Below are positions 1 to 9,119 of a stretch of 64,000 bases of DNA, piece by piece; position 1 is the stretch's first letter, and every line of letters starts with the position of its first letter. The position numbers were made by a program, and so were the translations under genes. This DNA is from a cyanobacterium PCC 7702 (GTDB lineage Bacteria; Cyanobacteriota; Cyanobacteriia; Cyanobacteriales; Nostocaceae), in the NCBI GenBank assembly GCA_000332255.1, contig KB235926.1, forward strand, positions 140,797 to 204,796, in the 5' to 3' direction. The notes under the pieces are model-generated. The model did not search any database, was not told where the DNA came from, and saw only the letters and a program-made list of their open reading frames with translations.

Positions 1-217
1 AATAAAACAAGCACAAACATACTTGCTCATTCATTGACAACTTGGTTGGACGACCTCCTCCAGGTGCATTAATTCTAATTTTCTGGCTTGACTGTTTAGC
101 TTTGATATCTTGGTGTCGTTTTCGGGCGCAATTTAATAGTGATTGTAGCTGTTCGTAACTAATCCCTAAAATTTGTTTTGTTCGGTGTGGATATTTCTCG
201 ATATAATCAAAAACCAT
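1..217 (-). CDS. Transposase N-terminus, IS5-like (partial)
   Basis: The minus-strand frame opens with ATG at 217 and encodes about 72 residues before the window ends. It begins MVFDYIEKYPHRTKQILG, and the stretch INAPGGGRPTKLSMNEQVC followed by LCLFY is the N-terminal helix-turn-helix linker typical of cyanobacterial DDE transposases of the IS5/Tnp_4 type. The DDE catalytic residues lie outside the window. Family placement is from recall of such sequences, not from a search. The gene points away from livG, whose end it has displaced. Confidence 0.6.
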   Translation of the reverse strand, partial: MVFDYIEKYPHRTKQILGISYEQLQSLLNCARKRHQDIKAKQSSQKIRINAPGGGRPTKLSMNEQVCLCLFY

Positions 218-297
218 AGTTAGCTGGGAAAAACAGTAGACACTCAATTTAACGTTTTACCATTTTTCTTTTCCTAAGTTAATATTTCGGACAAGTC
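1..297 (-). mobile_element. Partial IS5-like insertion sequence, 5' end only
   Basis: The window edge cuts this element. Its transposase starts at 217 and reads leftwards out of the window. The outer boundary is inferred at about 297: the LivG reading frame loses its expected C-terminus exactly there, and a TAA at 298-300 is a plausible target duplication next to a terminal sequence reading GACTTGTCCGAAAT on the minus strand. The other terminus lies outside the window, so the inverted repeat and the duplication cannot be confirmed. Confidence 0.55.
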
Positions 298-1012
298 TAA
301 TTAGTTGACCAAAATCCAAAACAGCAATGCGATCGCACAGTCCCATCACAAGGGGTACGTGATGTTCGATGAGAATAATCGTTAAATGAAAGCGATCGCG
401 CAACCTACGAATAAATTCGCTCAGTAGTTGTTTTTCCCCAGAATTCATTCCCGCTGCGGGTTCGTCAAGAAGTAAAATTTGTGGTTCCAACGCTAAAGCT
501 CTGGCGATTTCCAATCGACGCTGATCGCCATAAGGAAAGTTTTTTGCTTTTTCCTCCGCCCTTTTTTCCAATCCAACTAATTCTAATAATTCTAGAGCTT
601 TCTGCTGGCTTTGACGTTCTTGTTCCAAAGCTGGTGGTATTCCCAAAATTCCTGTGAATATATTGCTATGGATGTGTAAATGTCTGGCGATCAGAACATT
701 TTCTAAAGCTGAAAGTTCACCGAAAAGACGTATATTTTGGAATGTTCTTGCAATCCCTAAAGCAGCAATTTCGTGGGGACGGAGGTGGGAAATTTCTTGA
801 TCTTGGTAAATTAACTGTCCGCTTGTAGGAGGAATTAAACCTGTCATTAAATTAAACAGCGTTGTTTTCCCCGCACCGTTAGGACCGATCAGTCCAAAAA
901 TTTCGTATTTATTCACTGTCAAAGATACATTATTTACTGCTACTAGTCCTCCAAAACGGCGAGTTATAGATTTAATGTCTAAGATAATATTACTATCTGA
1001 TTCCCTACTCAT
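257..1012 (-). CDS. livG: Branched-chain amino acid ABC transporter ATPase LivG, C-terminus truncated
   Basis: This is the ATP-hydrolysing subunit of a high-affinity (mainly branched-chain) amino acid importer; it works at the cytoplasmic face with LivH, LivM and LivF. Walker A GPNGAGKT is at residues 43-50, the ABC signature is in [14 protein letters not shown], Walker B is LLLDEP and the H-loop is ILIEHH. After DFGQLI the usual tail of about 20 residues, with its conserved EAYLG end, is missing. It is replaced by an unrelated [13 protein letters not shown] read from the adjacent insertion sequence. The ATPase core is intact, so the protein could still work, but the lesion also separates it from any downstream livF. 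livM lies just upstream on the same strand. Confidence 0.85.
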   Translation of the reverse strand: MSRESDSNIILDIKSITRRFGGLVAVNNVSLTVNKYEIFGLIGPNGAGKTTLFNLMTGLIPPTSGQLIYQDQEISHLRPHEIAALGIARTFQNIRLFGELSALENVLIARHLHIHSNIFTGILGIPPALEQERQSQQKALELLELVGLEKRAEEKAKNFPYGDQRRLEIARALALEPQILLLDEPAAGMNSGEKQLLSEFIRRLRDRFHLTIILIEHHVPLVMGLCDRIAVLDFGQLIRLVRNINLGKEKW

Positions 1013-1090
1013 AAATAATTATTTTCTTTACATTTCACGCTGTTTTTCAATTCCTTGATGTCTTCTGCTTCTCTTTTCTTGTTCCTCAAT

Positions 1091-2038
1091 TTAATTGGAT
1101 AATTTCTTGCTTTGCTTACCTCTAATTTGGCATTTTTTAAAAACCTCTGGAGTGACAATTCCCTGGGGGAAGAAGATTGTGCCTATAACTATCAGCAAAC
1201 CAAAAATAATTAATCTTCCCTCTCGTAAAAACTGTGCCAACCAATCAGGTAAACCGCCTGTATCAGCTATATTTCTCAAAATTTCTGGCAAGGCTGTAAA
1301 TATTATTCCTCCCAACACAGCTCCCAAAAAAGTTCTAGAACCACCGATCAAAACAAAAGTTAAGTAAATAATACTAGCATCAAATGTTCCTTGACGGGCG
1401 TTCCAAGTATTGAGAAAGTGAGCGCTGATAACACCAACTACTCCAGCTAAAATAGACCCTAATGTAAAAGCTAAAACTTTGTAGTAGGTGGGATTAATTC
1501 CCATGGCACTTGCTGCTAATTCATCTTCCCGAATAGCAACAAAAGCCCTACCCACGCGAATGCGTTCTAAACGATAAATTAACACCATGCTAATTATGAG
1601 TAATGGTAAAGCAATGGATAAATATTCAATGGGTGTGTGGAAAGGTTGAGGAATGCTAAAAATTCCCACAGCTGCACCAGTGATTTCCCAATTGAGGGCA
1701 ATAACGCGCAATACTTCTACAAAAGCAATAGTAGCAATAGCTAAATAAATTCCCCGCAAACGCAGTGCTGGAATTCCTACCGCTACACCCAACAAACCAG
1801 AAACAATAGCAGCAATTAACATTTCTAATAACACTAGCGAAATAGGAAATAAATCGCCGCTAAACATAAAAACTTTTGTGGATAAAATAGCTGCTATGTA
1901 TCCACCCAAGGCATAAAATCCAGGGCTAGCCAAAGACAATTGTCCTGCCATCAAAGGTAGATATAGGGATAATCCCAGCAGTGCTCCTAGCACCATAGAA
2001 ACGATTAAGGAACCGTAAGTAGCGAAAAAATCGGACAT
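1091..2038 (-). CDS. livM: Branched-chain amino acid ABC transporter permease LivM
   Basis: An integral membrane permease of the LivM family, 315 residues, which forms half of the transport channel with LivH. The sequence is very hydrophobic with about eight to ten membrane segments. It contains the family signature around LASPGFYALGGYIAA near the N-terminus and the coupling-helix region AIREDELAASAMGIN, which contacts the ATPase. It ends 78 bp upstream of livG on the same strand, so the two are probably cotranscribed. livH and the periplasmic binding protein are not in the window. In Anabaena the equivalent genes form the dispersed Nat-II neutral/acidic amino acid system, so genes at scattered loci would not be surprising. 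Confidence 0.88.
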   Translation of the reverse strand: MSDFFATYGSLIVSMVLGALLGLSLYLPLMAGQLSLASPGFYALGGYIAAILSTKVFMFSGDLFPISLVLLEMLIAAIVSGLLGVAVGIPALRLRGIYLAIATIAFVEVLRVIALNWEITGAAVGIFSIPQPFHTPIEYLSIALPLLIISMVLIYRLERIRVGRAFVAIREDELAASAMGINPTYYKVLAFTLGSILAGVVGVISAHFLNTWNARQGTFDASIIYLTFVLIGGSRTFLGAVLGGIIFTALPEILRNIADTGGLPDWLAQFLREGRLIIFGLLIVIGTIFFPQGIVTPEVFKKCQIRGKQSKKLSN

Positions 2039-2159
2039 TTGCAGTTGGTGGAGATTTGGGGAACACAGTAACTGAAGGTCATTTTACCAAGCTAACTTTC
2101 AAGGTCTTTTTGTTAATTCGGAAAATTTTAGTTATGCTGATTCTTGCTTTCGTAATTAA

Positions 2160-3551
2160 TTGTTTTTGAGGTTGATGTTCTACTTGATTCCTTATTTGCA
2201 TTTAGCTCAAGCAGTATTATCTCCCCCAGCTACACGTCAGGAAATTTTTATCCCCCAACAAATAAGACCTTTACCCGGTCAACTCGATACAGTACCTGTA
2301 TTTAATAGTAATAACCCAGAAGTAGTTAAGACGGAAGGTATTTTACTGTCTACATTTCCTCCGCAAGGCAAAAGAGTACCAGCTGCCCATTTGAATTTTT
2401 CTTTTCAAGGACGATTCGATTTATTTTCCCATCATATTGCTAGGGCGATTGAAAATCCGAATGATTTGCGGACTCTTTATCTGGGTGTGATTGTTTATAA
2501 TCCGAGCGATCGCCCGGTGACGATAAATATACTGCAAGCAGCTAGTTATCTGAGTCAGCCGGATGCACCTTTTATCAAACTTCCTCCCATGCAGGACAAC
2601 ACCTTGGGAAATATTTATGCAGGACCAGGCGATCGCGTCATGAATGACATACTGCGAGGAAAACGACAGCAGGGATGGCCTGCACAGTTAATCATACCGC
2701 CCAAGCAAAGTCAGATGCTGATGAATCAACCCATACCGGTACGTTCTTTGCAACCGCCGTTAAACGGACGTTCTACTTTGCTGCGCCTGTATAGCAACGG
2801 TCCGGTTTATTTAGCTAATTTAGCGATGTTTGCCAAAACGAATGCCGATGGTAGCGAGCGATCGCCTAATTTGCAAGAATGGGAGGAACTGTTGGTCAAC
2901 GGCAATCTAGCCGGACCGCGGGAAAAAGCTCCCAGTCCTCCCGATCGCCCCACAGGACCGGAAATTTACGGTCGGGTAGCAGCAGTAGCTATTGGTTCTC
3001 GCTGGCGAGCGCAAGTTACCGATACTCGCAGTTCGTACTTAAACATTCCCCAACCAGGACAAGCTTTCTCCTACGGATTGAGCACGCTGTTTATGGGTAC
3101 TATGGGTACTGGACAAAACCAAAGCGCCAAACTGGTAGTGCGCTATCCCGGTACCGCTTACGAAGCTCACGGCAATTACGGCATTGAATACAATATTTCC
3201 CTACCCTTAATGAACAATACGCCCGAGCCTCAAACTGTCAGTGTTCTGTTTCAAACTCCCATAAAGGAAGATAAATTGATCAAACCCGGACTGCGTTTTT
3301 TTTCGCCGCCCGAACCCCAAGTATTTTTTCGGGGTACCGTGCGTATTCGTTACAACGATGACAGCGGTTTGCCCCAAACTAAATACTGGCATTTAGTTCA
3401 GCAAAGGGGACAGATGGGAGAACCCTTAGTGCAACTCAAAATGCCTCCTGGCCAGAGGCGGTTGGTAGAAGTTGATTTTCTTTACCCACCCGATGCAACT
3501 CCTCCTCAAGTGCTCACCATCCAAACTATCAACACTACTAAAGACAATTAG
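2160..3551 (+). CDS. DUF3370 domain protein, probably exported
   Basis: A protein of about 460 residues that I recognise as the cyanobacterial DUF3370 family, whose function is unknown. The hydrophobic N-terminus ends in LAQA before a mature region that starts with VLSPPATRQEIFIPQQIRPL, consistent with export. The rest is rich in proline and beta-prone segments, with no catalytic motif that I can see. The start is uncertain: a TTG at 2160 gives the longest product and an ATG at 2175 still leaves a signal-like leader; neither has a clear ribosome binding site. The next gene converges on it, and their ends overlap by 4 bp. Confidence 0.75.
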   Translation: MFLRLMFYLIPYLHLAQAVLSPPATRQEIFIPQQIRPLPGQLDTVPVFNSNNPEVVKTEGILLSTFPPQGKRVPAAHLNFSFQGRFDLFSHHIARAIENPNDLRTLYLGVIVYNPSDRPVTINILQAASYLSQPDAPFIKLPPMQDNTLGNIYAGPGDRVMNDILRGKRQQGWPAQLIIPPKQSQMLMNQPIPVRSLQPPLNGRSTLLRLYSNGPVYLANLAMFAKTNADGSERSPNLQEWEELLVNGNLAGPREKAPSPPDRPTGPEIYGRVAAVAIGSRWRAQVTDTRSSYLNIPQPGQAFSYGLSTLFMGTMGTGQNQSAKLVVRYPGTAYEAHGNYGIEYNISLPLMNNTPEPQTVSVLFQTPIKEDKLIKPGLRFFSPPEPQVFFRGTVRIRYNDDSGLPQTKYWHLVQQRGQMGEPLVQLKMPPGQRRLVEVDFLYPPDATPPQVLTIQTINTTKDN

Positions 3552-4793
3552 GTTTGTGTGTTGGAAACTGCTTCTACTGCTTCTATTGCTGCTTGTAAAG
3601 CAATGGCAACGTGAGTCCAGTGGGTTCCACCTTGACAGTAAACGATATACGGTTCCCGTAAAGGGCCATCTGCTGACAATTCCAGGGTGCTACCCTCAAT
3701 AAATGTGCCGCCAGCCATAACTACTTTGCTTTCATAACCTGGCATGGCTGCTGGTTCGGGGTCAAGGTAGGAACCAACGGGAGAATGCTGTTGTATAGCC
3801 TTGCAAAAGGCAATCAGCTTTGCAGCACAACCGAGTTTAATTGCTTGGATCACATCTCGACGAGGAGCCAAAGGTGGGGGATTGACCGGATAGCCAAGTT
3901 TGTCAAAAACATAACCAGTCAACAAAGTGCCTTTCATTGCTTCTCCTACCATCTGCGGCGCCAGAAACAAGCCTTGGAACAGCAGGCGATTTTGGTCAAA
4001 GGTGGCACCGCCGTAACTACCTATACCCGGTGCAGTGAGGCGACAAGCGGCAGCTTCTACCAAGTCAGCACGACCAGCAACGTAACCGCCAGCAGTAGCA
4101 ATCGTTCCGCCCGGGTTTTTGATCAGGGAACCCGCTATTAGATCGGCGCCGACATGGGTGGGTTCGCGGGTATCGACAAATTCGCCGTAGCAATTATCAA
4201 CAAAGCAAATAGTGTGGGGGTTTTGCTGCTTGACAATGTGAATGATTTTTTCAATTTCCGCAATTGATAAGCTCTGACGCCAGGAATAGCCGCAAGAGCG
4301 CTGAATTAATACCAAACGAGTGCGATCGCCTACCGCGCGGCTTAAAGCTTGCCAATTTATGGTTCCTTCTGCAGTAAGATCCAATTGGCGGTAACTAATG
4401 CCAAACTCAATAAGGGAGCCTGAACCACCACCGCGCAAACCAATAACTTCTTCTAATGTGTCGTAGGGTGCGCCAGCCACGGCTAGCATTTCATCACCAG
4501 GACGAAGGACACCAAATAAAGCACAGGCGATCGCGTGAGTTCCGGAAACAAATTGCACTCGTACTGCTGCTGCCTCAGCTCCGGTAACTTCGGCAAAGAC
4601 TCGATCTAAAGTCTCTCGACCTAAGTCATCGTGTCCGTATCCCGTGACACCTGCAAAATGGTGTGCACCAACCTTATGATGGCGAAAAGCATGTAACACT
4701 CTTTGAAGATTATGCTTGACCTGAGCGTCAATTCCAGAAAAAATCTCTAACAGTGCCTCTTCTGCTTGCCGCAGCTGTTCCAAGCTGTTCATT
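3548..4793 (-). CDS. Methionine gamma-lyase-like PLP-dependent enzyme
   Basis: A fold-type I PLP enzyme of the Met_gamma_lyase family (PF06838), formerly annotated as aluminium resistance protein. The expected features are visible: the substrate/PLP loop around VSGTHAIACALFGVL, a conserved CFVDNCYGEF strand carrying the PLP-binding Asp, and GSLIKNPGG with the Schiff-base lysine. The length of about 414 residues is normal. The reaction in cyanobacteria is not settled; a carbon-sulfur lyase is the family expectation. I prefer the ATG at 4793 because GGGGGA lies just before it, but a GTG at 4807 would add five residues. The 3' end overlaps the convergent DUF3370 gene by 4 bp. Confidence 0.85.
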
Positions 4794-4876
4794 TGTCCCC
4801 CATTCACAAAAAATAATACTATGCGGATTTAAATATCGCGCAGAGTAGGCTAAACAAATTTTATTTAGGTTACTGC

Positions 4877-5692
4877 ATGACAATTGCTACCTCAACTAAA
4901 CCTCAAATTCACTGGGTTAATACCCTTTTCTTCATTGGTGTACATCTTGGAGCTTTGCTGGTTCTGCTACCCAGTAACTGGAGCTGGAAAGCAGTAGGTA
5001 TAGCCCTACTTCTTTACTGGATTACCGGTGGCTTGGGTATTACCCTGGGATTTCACCGTCTTGTCACCCACCGCAGTTTTCAAGTTCCCAAGTGGCTGGA
5101 ATATTTCCTGGTATTTTGTGGCACCCTCGCTTGCCAAGGGGGACCGATTGAGTGGGTCGGAACCCACCGCATGCACCATTTGTATTCAGATCAACACAAA
5201 GATCCCCACGATTCTAACAAAGGTTTCTGGTGGAGCCATATCGGTTGGCTGATTTATCACAGAGAAGATGAATTAGAAATTCCCCGCTTTACTAAAGATA
5301 TTGCTGACGACCCAGTTTATCAGTTTTTCCAAACAAATATGATTTTCATCCAAATCGCTCTTGCTGTAGCGCTATTGCTCTTGGGTGGTTGGTCGTTTGT
5401 AGTTTGGGGAATTTTCGCCCGTATCGTTTTTGTTTGGCACTGTACTTGGTTAGTTAACAGTGCTACCCATAAGTTTGGCTACCGCAGTCACGCATCTAGT
5501 GATAACTCAACTAACTGCTGGTGGGTTGCTCTACTGGTATTTGGTGAAGGTTGGCACAACAATCACCATGCTTATCAGTATTCTGCCCGTCACGGTCTGG
5601 AATGGTGGGAAATCGACTTGACTTGGATGACAATTCAGCTGCTGCAAGCACTTGGACTGGCTACAAATGTAAAGCTGGCAGAGAAAAAGTAG
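4877..5692 (+). CDS. desC: Acyl-lipid delta-9 fatty acid desaturase DesC
   Basis: A membrane di-iron desaturase that introduces the first double bond at C9 of membrane-lipid acyl chains, with ferredoxin as electron donor. The three histidine boxes are at HRLVTH (residues 60-65), HRMHH (97-101) and HNNHH (227-231), separated by hydrophobic hairpins. The length of 271 residues matches cyanobacterial DesC. A hairpin terminator follows at 5716-5748, and desA lies 200 bp downstream on the same strand, a pairing also found in other filamentous cyanobacteria. Assignment to DesC rather than an acyl-CoA desaturase is based on organism and neighbourhood. Confidence 0.93.
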   Translation: MTIATSTKPQIHWVNTLFFIGVHLGALLVLLPSNWSWKAVGIALLLYWITGGLGITLGFHRLVTHRSFQVPKWLEYFLVFCGTLACQGGPIEWVGTHRMHHLYSDQHKDPHDSNKGFWWSHIGWLIYHREDELEIPRFTKDIADDPVYQFFQTNMIFIQIALAVALLLLGGWSFVVWGIFARIVFVWHCTWLVNSATHKFGYRSHASSDNSTNCWWVALLVFGEGWHNNHHAYQYSARHGLEWWEIDLTWMTIQLLQALGLATNVKLAEKK

Positions 5693-5715
5693 TTCGGATT
5701 ATTTGGTGATTGAGT

Positions 5716-5748
5716 AGGGCTGTGTGCTTTATTTAACAGCCCTCTTTT
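5716..5748 (+). terminator. Rho-independent terminator after desC
   Basis: A perfect 8-bp stem, AGGGCTGT (5716-5723) with ACAGCCCT (5736-5743), has a 12-nt loop and is followed by CTTTTC. It lies 24 bp beyond the desC stop codon. Confidence 0.65.
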
Positions 5749-5896
5749 CAGGCGATCGCTTAAAAATCCTAAATTCAGCTAAATATGTTTGTAATAAGTC
5801 CTATTTGCTTGATATAATCCAGAACGCTAATCATACGGAATTTTGCAACAAGTCACTACAAAAATGGCTTGATTGTGAATTCTTTCTCAGTTATTC

Positions 5897-6979
5897 ATGA
5901 CAACAAGAATCAACACTACCAACCAGCCAGCTAATAGCCTTATTACCTACAACTTCAAGCTCAAAGACATTATCAAAAGCCTGCCACGAGAATGCTTTGT
6001 CCAAGATCCCCGGCAAGCTTGGAGAAAAGTTACAATCAATGTTTTCATGGTTGGCTTGGGTTATTTTAGTCTTATCCTTGCTCCTTGGTTTCTGTTGCCC
6101 CTAGCCTGGATTTTTACTGGCACTGCTTTGACCGGCTTTTTTGTCATAGGTCACGACTGCGGTCATCGCTCGTTTGCTAAACGTCGTTGGGTAAATAATT
6201 TAGTGGGGCATTTAATGATGATGCCCCTAATTTATCCTTTCCACAGCTGGCGAATTCAGCACAACTATCATCATGCCCACACCAATGAGTTAGGAAAGGA
6301 CAATGCTTGGCATCCAATCAGTCCAAAAGAATATGAAAGTTGGGGAAAAATCTCGCGCTGGGGTTTTCAGCTTTTAATGGCAAAACGCTTGTGGTGGATA
6401 GCCTCAATTTTACATTGGGCAACTTTGCATTTTAATTGGACTGAGTTTCGTACTCAAGACCGAGCGAAGGTAAAGCAGTCTGTGGCTGTGGTAGTAGTGT
6501 TTGCAGCCATAGCTTTCCCTTTGATGTTTGCCACTGTTGGAATCTGGGGATTTGTCAAATTTTGGTTTATTCCTTGGCTAGTTTTCCATTTTTGGCTGAG
6601 TACTTTTACTTTGGTTCACCACACTGCTCCAGATATTCCTTTTGTGGAATCCAGAAAGTGGAATGCAGCTGTAGCTCAGCTGTTTGGCACTGTTCACTGC
6701 GATTATCCCCGCTGGATCGAATTTCTTTGTCACGATATTAATGTCCACATTCCTCATCATATTTCTACGGCCATTCCTTGTTATAAATTGCGCTTAGCTC
6801 ATCGCAGCTTGCAAGAAACTTGGGGAGATTATTTGCGTAAATGCCAATTTTCTTGGTCTTTAATGAAGGAAATTACAGATCGATGTCACTTGTACGAATC
6901 GGGAAACGGATATTTGTCTTTTCGGGAGTATTATCAAGCCAAAATTAGAGATGGAAACAGGCAAAGGCAAAGAAGCTAA
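5897..6979 (+). CDS. desA: Acyl-lipid delta-12 (omega-6) fatty acid desaturase DesA
   Basis: Converts oleoyl to linoleoyl chains in membrane lipids, acting after DesC. The histidine boxes HDCGH (86-90), HNYHH (122-126) and HIPHH (284-288) have the spacing of the delta-12/omega-3 branch. The surrounding RSFAKRRWVNNLVGHL and FHSWRIQHNYHHAHTN stretches look like DesA rather than DesB. Hydrophobic segments flank the boxes, as expected of a thylakoid and cytoplasmic membrane enzyme. In other cyanobacteria desA is induced by cold; the sequence here shows no obvious cold element. Its last 4 bp overlap the convergent proA gene. Confidence 0.93.
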   Translation: MTTRINTTNQPANSLITYNFKLKDIIKSLPRECFVQDPRQAWRKVTINVFMVGLGYFSLILAPWFLLPLAWIFTGTALTGFFVIGHDCGHRSFAKRRWVNNLVGHLMMMPLIYPFHSWRIQHNYHHAHTNELGKDNAWHPISPKEYESWGKISRWGFQLLMAKRLWWIASILHWATLHFNWTEFRTQDRAKVKQSVAVVVVFAAIAFPLMFATVGIWGFVKFWFIPWLVFHFWLSTFTLVHHTAPDIPFVESRKWNAAVAQLFGTVHCDYPRWIEFLCHDINVHIPHHISTAIPCYKLRLAHRSLQETWGDYLRKCQFSWSLMKEITDRCHLYESGNGYLSFREYYQAKIRDGNRQRQRS

Positions 6980-8241
6980 AATCGTCCGTTTCCTTGAACG
7001 ATATGTTTGACAGTAGTCAGGCTTTCTAAGCTAATTAAGCCCCGTCGATGACCTTTTTGGTTGGACATACCTAGAAACACTCCGTCTCCTCGCGCTGGAT
7101 TGCGATGAAAGCGCGGGGAAGCATTAATATAACTAGAGGCACTGTTAACTCCTAAAGCAAATTGACGACTTTCTTGATAAGAATCGGTGACAATGCAGTC
7201 AGCATGACCGCTGCTGTATTGATTAATCCAGGCGATCGCTGCTTCTAGACTATCAACAGCTTTAAATGCGACTGTTTTGGTTAAATAAGCGCTTCCCCAT
7301 TCTTCATCTTTAGCTAACTGTAATTGGGGAAAGGCTTCTACTAATTCTGCATCTCCTTTAATTTCAAAGCCTTTTTCCTGCAAGCTATTCCAAAGGGCAA
7401 GCAAAGATGATGGCATAGCTTGGCGGTGAATCAATACCTTTTCAATGGCGTTGACCGGATCTGGTTCGCTGCAGTGGCTGTCAATGACGATCCAGCGTAC
7501 CATTTCCAAACTACCATTCAAAGACCAGTACAGATAACAGTTGCCCATAGCCGAGCGCAGTACCGGTGCTGTGGACTGTCGTACTACTTGTTGTACCAAA
7601 CTCGAACGTCCGTAAGGAATAACTAAGTTCAGGTACTGATCTAGGGTGACCAAATCGCGGATCGAACCACCGCGTTCGGCTTTTACTAGTTCTATACAAC
7701 CCATTGGCAAACCCGTGTCGGTAACAGCTGTTTGCAAAACACTGGCGATCGCTTCGTTGGTGTGACTGGCTTCCGTGCTACCTCTTAAAATGAGACAATT
7801 GCCTGTTTTGATGCACAAACCCGCCGCGATCGCCGCTAACTCGGGAAATGCTTCGTAAATAAACGCAATTACTCCCAAAGGCATTAACTGCGTGTACGTT
7901 TGAGAGTCTTCGAGCTGGTAGTCCGCGCTGCGCACCCGGCGTAGGGGATCCGATAGTTCTCCTAGCCTTTGCAATATTTCCACAGCTGCCTCTAGCCGTT
8001 TTGGTGTCAGCTTGAGCCAATCTAAAATTAAATCTGGCACAGCCATTTCTCGACTGGCTTCCAGATCAAGGGTATTGGCTTCGAGAATATCATCAAAGGA
8101 GCTACGCAGTGCCTGTGCTATTGCCAACACGGCGCGACTGCGGTCTGTTCCCTTGGTAATTCCCAACTTCAAGGAAGCGCTATGTGCGCGTTTGGCGCTA
8201 GCAATTGGTTCCAGGTTGTCATCTAAAACATCCACTGTCAT
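6976..8241 (-). CDS. proA: Gamma-glutamyl phosphate reductase ProA
   Basis: Catalyses NADPH-dependent reduction of gamma-glutamyl phosphate to glutamate-5-semialdehyde, the second step of proline synthesis. The 421-residue protein has the aldehyde dehydrogenase fold. Visible family segments include LGVIAFIYEAFPELAAIAAGLCIKTGN, LILRGSTEASHTN and the C-terminal SSYINASPRFHRNPARGDGVFLGMS block. The catalytic cysteine lies in the VNAIEKVLIHR region or just before it. The start ATG at 8241 is followed by a conventional N-terminal helix. proB is not nearby. A small membrane-protein gene lies just upstream on the same strand (4-bp gap), so the two are probably cotranscribed. Confidence 0.93.
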   Translation of the reverse strand: MTVDVLDDNLEPIASAKRAHSASLKLGITKGTDRSRAVLAIAQALRSSFDDILEANTLDLEASREMAVPDLILDWLKLTPKRLEAAVEILQRLGELSDPLRRVRSADYQLEDSQTYTQLMPLGVIAFIYEAFPELAAIAAGLCIKTGNCLILRGSTEASHTNEAIASVLQTAVTDTGLPMGCIELVKAERGGSIRDLVTLDQYLNLVIPYGRSSLVQQVVRQSTAPVLRSAMGNCYLYWSLNGSLEMVRWIVIDSHCSEPDPVNAIEKVLIHRQAMPSSLLALWNSLQEKGFEIKGDAELVEAFPQLQLAKDEEWGSAYLTKTVAFKAVDSLEAAIAWINQYSSGHADCIVTDSYQESRQFALGVNSASSYINASPRFHRNPARGDGVFLGMSNQKGHRRGLISLESLTTVKHIVQGNGRF

Positions 8242-8245
8242 TGAA

Positions 8246-8653
8246 TTAACGTCTGTAGGTAAGCCAGACCATCAGTGCGGGTAGAATTGCCAGCAGCACC
8301 GCTACTATTGCCCAAGCGATGATACTCGAACCACTTGCCAATCGCAGCGCTAATGGCAACCATACGATCACTAACACGAAAATTATCCCCAGCGCTACTG
8401 GTAAATACCTTTCTCCCAAACGCGGATGGACAACTTGCCAGCTGGAACCAGTCCACCGCCAAGCTCGTTTGTAGGGATAGGTTGTCGAAAGCTGCTCGAG
8501 TACGTAACCATTCTCTTCTACCACAAATATTTGCTGACAGCGATCGCATCCAAATGCTTCTGTCAAAGTAATCGGTACTAGCCGTCCCCGACGACGACAG
8601 GGACAGGGATATTCGCTATTCAAATCAAGTTTTTCGGGTTTTTGAGGTTGCAC
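8246..8653 (-). CDS. Small membrane protein with N-terminal zinc ribbon
   Basis: A conserved-looking hypothetical protein of 135 residues that starts with GTG. Residues 16-45 contain two cysteine pairs, YPCPCRRRGRLVPI and FGCDRCQQIF, that would form a zinc ribbon. The C-terminal half carries two hydrophobic helices, LPVALGIIFVLVIVWLPLALRL and IIAWAIVAVLLAILPALMVWL. It looks like a membrane-anchored zinc-ribbon protein; I do not recognise a function. It lies 4 bp upstream of proA on the same strand, and a structured RNA candidate occupies its upstream region, so it may have a regulated leader. Confidence 0.65.
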   Translation of the reverse strand: MQPQKPEKLDLNSEYPCPCRRRGRLVPITLTEAFGCDRCQQIFVVEENGYVLEQLSTTYPYKRAWRWTGSSWQVVHPRLGERYLPVALGIIFVLVIVWLPLALRLASGSSIIAWAIVAVLLAILPALMVWLTYRR

Positions 8654-8814
8654 AAGCGGTCTTCTAACTTGAGCGTGTTTATCAATAGTAGAGAGAATAA
8701 CGTCCCCTTGTTAAGGTTTTTGGGGCTAGCTACTCTGGCGGGCACTTTTTTTATCAAAATTTCAGTTAGTTTCTGTATCCGTTCTCTATAAATAATTTTG
8801 ACTTAACTTTGCAG

Positions 8815-8945
8815 TCCGGGACAATTAGCTCCTGGCACTGTTTTTTCCTACCAGTGTAATTACTTCTACACGAATTTCTTTACTGTTCGTGAAGGGCACT
8901 GGAGGTTTTCACTCCTAGATAGCGTCAACCTGTCCTGCTTTCCTT
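8815..8945 (-). ncRNA. Structured leader or small RNA candidate
   Basis: A minus-strand TATAAT box at 8955-8950 is followed by about 125 nt with several strong pairings: CACGAA/TTCGTG (8869-8874 with 8886-8891), enclosed by CCAGTG/CACTGG (8851-8856 with 8897-8902). The same 8851-8856 segment can instead pair with CACTG at 8836-8840. GGAG/CTCC pairs at 8901-8904 with 8912-8915. I do not recognise a named family. It could be the 5' leader of the zinc-ribbon gene, which starts at 8653, or a free-standing RNA. Confidence 0.35.
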
Positions 8946-8971
8946 AAGTATTATATTCCACTTTTTCCCAA

Positions 8972-9042
8972 GCGGGTAACGCGATTCGAACGCGCGACAT
9001 TCACCTTGGCAAGGTGACGCTCTACCACTGAGCTATACCCGC
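8972..9042 (-). tRNA. tRNA-Gly(GCC)
   Basis: A complete 71-nt cloverleaf on the minus strand. The acceptor GCGGGTA pairs with TACCCGC, the D-stem is GCTC/GAGC, the anticodon stem TCACC/GGTGA holds loop TTGCCAA with anticodon GCC, and the T-arm GCGCG-TTCGAAT-CGCGT contains one G-U pair. The 3' CCA is not encoded, as is usual in cyanobacteria; the CCA-adding enzyme is also encoded in this window. Confidence 0.97.
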
Positions 9043-9119
9043 AGTTGCCATATATTCGAATATGTCAGATTTATCAGTAGTTGTCAAGGGGTTGCCAGCA
9101 ATAAATAGTCTGACTGGTT

